Positions 5,822-7,448 of a DNA stretch of 7,448 bases are shown here, in pieces; within the stretch, counting starts at the first letter, position 1, and the number at the start of each line of letters is the position of its first letter. The stretch is from assembly GCA_903879875.1 (NCBI GenBank), contig CAIRNC010000098.1:1-7448 (forward strand), in the 5' to 3' direction. This DNA is from an uncultured Bacteroidota bacterium. GTDB taxonomy: Bacteria > Bacteroidota > Bacteroidia > Flavobacteriales > Flavobacteriaceae. Both the position numbers and the translations under genes were made by a program. The notes under the pieces were generated by a model. That model was not told where the DNA came from and searched no databases. It saw only the letters and a program-made list of their open reading frames with translations.

Positions 5822-6586
5822 ATGAAAGTGAAAACAATTTTGGTGTCGCAACCGGAGCCTAAAGTAGAAAACTCTCCTTACTTTGAGCTACAACAAAAGC
5901 ATAAAGTAAAGATTGATTTCAGACCTTTTATCCATGTTGAAGGAGTTAATGCAAAGGATGTTCGACTTCAAAAAATTGATTTGAACAACTTTACAGCAAT
6001 TATTTTAACAAGCAAAAATTCGGTAGATCATTTCTTTAGAGTGGCTGATGAAATGCGCTATAAAATCCCGGAATCATTAAAGTATTTTTGTCAATCAGAA
6101 GCTGTAGCTTTCTATCTACAGAAATATGTAGTATACAGAAAACGTAAGATTTATGTCGGACAAAAAGATTTTGTTGACATGTCGCCTTTAATTAAAAAAT
6201 ACAAAGACGAAAAATTTTTGTTGCCAGCCTCTGACCAACTTAATGCTGATGCACCACAAACACTAAACAACCTAAAAGTAGATTGGACTCCAGCTACTTT
6301 GTACAAAACCGTTATGAGTGATTTATCTGATTTAGCAGATGTTTATTATGATGTTTTGGCATTTTTCAGCCCAACCGGAATCAAATCATTATTTATGAAT
6401 TTTCCAGATTTTGAACAAAATAACACTCGTATAGCCGTTTTTGGAAGCACTACTCAAAAGGAAGCTTTAGAGCACGGTCTTAGAATTGATATTATGGCAC
6501 CATCTGCCGAATGTCCTTCTATGACTATGGCTTTGGATAAATATATCGTGAAAGTAAATAAAGAAATAAAAGATTCTAAACTATAG
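5822..6586 (+). CDS. hemD: Uroporphyrinogen-III synthase family protein
   Basis: Uroporphyrinogen-III synthase closes hydroxymethylbilane with inversion of ring D, a step toward heme, siroheme and cobalamin, in the cytoplasm. The 254-residue length matches the two-lobe HemD fold. Landmarks are the N-terminal strand TILVSQPEP (5-13), IILTSKNSVDHFF (60-72), the interlobe region ending LLPASDQL (133-140), the second-lobe TLYKTV (159-164), FFSPTGIKSLF (181-191), AVFGSTT (205-211) and the C-terminal APSAECPSMTMALDKYI (226-242). The SPTGxxS and GSTT positions are where the family binds the tetrapyrrole. HemD sequences diverge strongly, so family membership is firmer than specific activity; some Bacteroidetes may carry another HemD elsewhere. 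The gene lies 20 nt after DUF4271, so it is probably co-transcribed, with a possible extra promoter inside that gene. No convincing terminator follows the stop. Confidence 0.88.
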   Translation: MKVKTILVSQPEPKVENSPYFELQQKHKVKIDFRPFIHVEGVNAKDVRLQKIDLNNFTAIILTSKNSVDHFFRVADEMRYKIPESLKYFCQSEAVAFYLQKYVVYRKRKIYVGQKDFVDMSPLIKKYKDEKFLLPASDQLNADAPQTLNNLKVDWTPATLYKTVMSDLSDLADVYYDVLAFFSPTGIKSLFMNFPDFEQNNTRIAVFGSTTQKEALEHGLRIDIMAPSAECPSMTMALDKYIVKVNKEIKDSKL

Positions 6587-7188
6587 TTTCTTGATTTTAT
6601 AGACAATATCAATCTCTATTTCAATTTATTTTTAGACTTTAAATATTATTTTTATAGGTATTTGAATTTACTTTATTATTCATTTAATTATAACTAAATC
6701 CTATTTGCTTCTTTAAGAAATCTTTAAAAAAAGTATTGATGCTAACATTAGAAGTCTTAATGACTTTGAAATCTATATCGGCGTCACAAAAATAGAAGTA
6801 CAAGTATGTCGCTATACTTTTATTTTAAAAAGCAACAAGACCAACAAAGCCAAATTATGCTACACCTAAAACGATTTTGTAGCCAATTAAGATAAAGGAG
6901 CATTAAAATGTTTTTTTAGGAACACGTAATAGCCATAACAAAACCAACAGAGTTGCTGCTTTTAAGTGAATGAAAGAATATCAAAAGTAAAATGAATAAA
7001 AAAAGCCGTTTAATCTCTCAAAAATCCCAATAATAAATTCATCATTCATTTATCCAATTTATATCAAAACCCAAATAAAATAAAATTTTATAGCTTAATT
7101 TGGTATGTTTTCGACAAATCATTGTAGAGGATGCGCTTCAAGAATTAGTAAAAATAATTGTTGATGTTGACAATGGTAGTAAAGAAAA
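6587..7188. other. Gene-poor spacer with decayed protein-like fragments
   Basis: No intact gene is supported across these 602 bp on either strand. The first 130 bp are very AT-rich with no recognised structure. From about 6717 on, short stretches of normal-looking codons appear on the plus strand in all three frames. They are 6717-6869, 6806-6895 (starting MSLYFYFKKQQ), 6907-6969 (containing LGTRNSHNKTNRVAAFK) and 7094-7210, each cut by stops. This looks like a gene or mobile element decayed by frameshifts, although chance in AT-rich DNA cannot be excluded. No terminal inverted repeats, target duplications, tRNA or CRISPR repeats were seen. Confidence 0.5.
6717..6869 (+). pseudogene. Possible coding relic of unknown family
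   Basis: An open stretch of 50 codons without a plausible start encodes a peptide with balanced, soluble-protein composition, including SLNDFEIYIGVTKIEVQV and then NKTNKAKLCYT before TAA. The predicted pattern is beta strands around a charged turn. I do not recognise the family; a transposase piece is one possibility, with no motif to prove it. Another frame, 6806-6895, overlaps its end. Confidence 0.22.
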
Positions 7189-7210
7189 TTATAGAATCAT
7201 TTCATCATAA
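7094..7210 (+). pseudogene. Possible 3' end of a decayed gene, overlapping the kinase end
   Basis: The frame is open from just after the stop at 7091-7093 to TAA at 7208-7210 and has no ATG; TTG at 7100 is the only plausible start. It encodes a hydrophilic, helix-friendly peptide with EDALQELVKIIVDVDNGS and then KENYRIISS. Its last 22 bp overlap the 3' end of the convergent kinase gene. Codon choice looks more coding-like than the surrounding spacer. The family is not recognised, and it may be a relic of a convergent gene. Confidence 0.2.
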
Positions 7211-7448
7211 CTTAGGATAGTTTCATATCCTTTTTCTTTAAAATAAGTAGATGGATTGATTTCAGAAACAACCAATACAAAATCGCCACCCCAAGCACCA
7301 AGACTTTTTATCACACCATCAAAGTCAGAGAACAACATTTCTTTTACGGTTTTTTTTTCTAAAACTTTACTCATAAAAGATTCATGTTTTTCAAGCTGAG
7401 AGGAAAAAATAGCTAACGTTTTTGCTTGTAAAGCAATTGTTGTAATAT
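7189..7448 (-). CDS. GYDIA-type GHMP kinase, C-terminal end (partial)
   Basis: The minus-strand frame is open from the right edge to the TAA at 7191-7189, so the ATG at 7374 is internal. The visible 85 or so residues start in the codons for ITTIALQAKTLAIFSSQLEK, a helical segment. They contain VKEMLFSDFDGVIKSLGAWG, where the GAWGGDF stretch corresponds to the C-terminal glycine-rich motif of GHMP kinases, and end GYETILSYDEMIL. From memory, SLGAWGGDF and the YDEMIL-type ending are characteristic of the Bacteroidetes GYDIA family of GHMP kinases, often found near HMG-CoA reductase and suspected to act in isoprenoid (mevalonate-type) metabolism. The ATP-binding region is outside the window. It converges on hemD with the 602-bp decayed spacer between them. 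Confidence 0.85.
   Translation of the reverse strand, partial: ITTIALQAKTLAIFSSQLEKHESFMSKVLEKKTVKEMLFSDFDGVIKSLGAWGGDFVLVVSEINPSTYFKEKGYETILSYDEMIL

Noticed and set aside
6834..6952. AACAAGACCAACAAAG (6834-6849) resembles AACAAAACCAACAGAG (6937-6952)
   Set aside because: It matches at 14 of 16 positions, but the sequence is A-rich and low-complexity, there are only two copies and no further similarity around them, so it is not a repeat array.
7157..7174. Hairpin ATTGTT/GACAAT with a T-rich run on the minus strand, a possible kinase terminator
   Set aside because: The stem is six pairs including a wobble and mostly A-T, which is too weak to call.

Overview
The window is AT-rich chromosomal DNA from a Bacteroidetes bacterium, most likely Flavobacterium or a close relative in Flavobacteriaceae. 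The evidence is family content (TonB-dependent receptor barrel end, DUF4296 lipoprotein, DUF4271 membrane protein beside a HemD-type protein, GYDIA-type GHMP kinase), start codons without Shine-Dalgarno sequences, and TAnnTTTG promoter elements. Genus-level placement rests on remembered gene order and was not searched.

Layout. Positions 1-239 hold the C-terminal end of an outer-membrane receptor, closed by a strong compound hairpin terminator at 275-314. Positions 240-688 are gene-free and contain a nested inverted repeat of about 177 bp (436-612). An NAD-dependent epimerase/reductase gene follows on + (689-1696). It converges on a compact minus-strand operon with gaps of 12, 9 and 5 nt. Read from its promoter side, that operon is: a GT2 polyprenyl-phosphate mannosyltransferase-like enzyme (5030-4305), dihydroorotase PyrC (4292-2952), a DUF4296 lipoprotein (2942-2583), and a predicted surface-exposed lipoprotein with a carboxypeptidase-regulatory-like fold (2577-1804). 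A roughly 105-bp divergent promoter region separates it from a plus-strand pair: a DUF4271 six-helix membrane protein (5136-5801) and a uroporphyrinogen-III synthase family protein (5822-6586). Positions 6587-7188 hold no intact gene, only scattered protein-like fragments in different frames. The C-terminal end of a GYDIA-type GHMP kinase enters from the right edge on the minus strand (7448-7189).

How the genes relate. Most are housekeeping: pyrimidine synthesis (PyrC), tetrapyrrole synthesis (HemD), lipid-linked sugar transfer, isoprenoid or related phosphorylation (GHMP kinase) and envelope proteins. Shared transcription looks better supported than a shared pathway. The accessory parts are the last lipoprotein gene of the minus operon, the nested repeat at 436-612, and the decayed spacer at 6587-7188.

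I found no convincing new multi-gene system. The best leads are the nested repeat, a possible duplicated 3' end of the DUF4296 gene flanking the lipoprotein gene, a Gln in place of the first metal-ligand His of PyrC, and a promoter-like element inside the conserved end of the DUF4271 gene.
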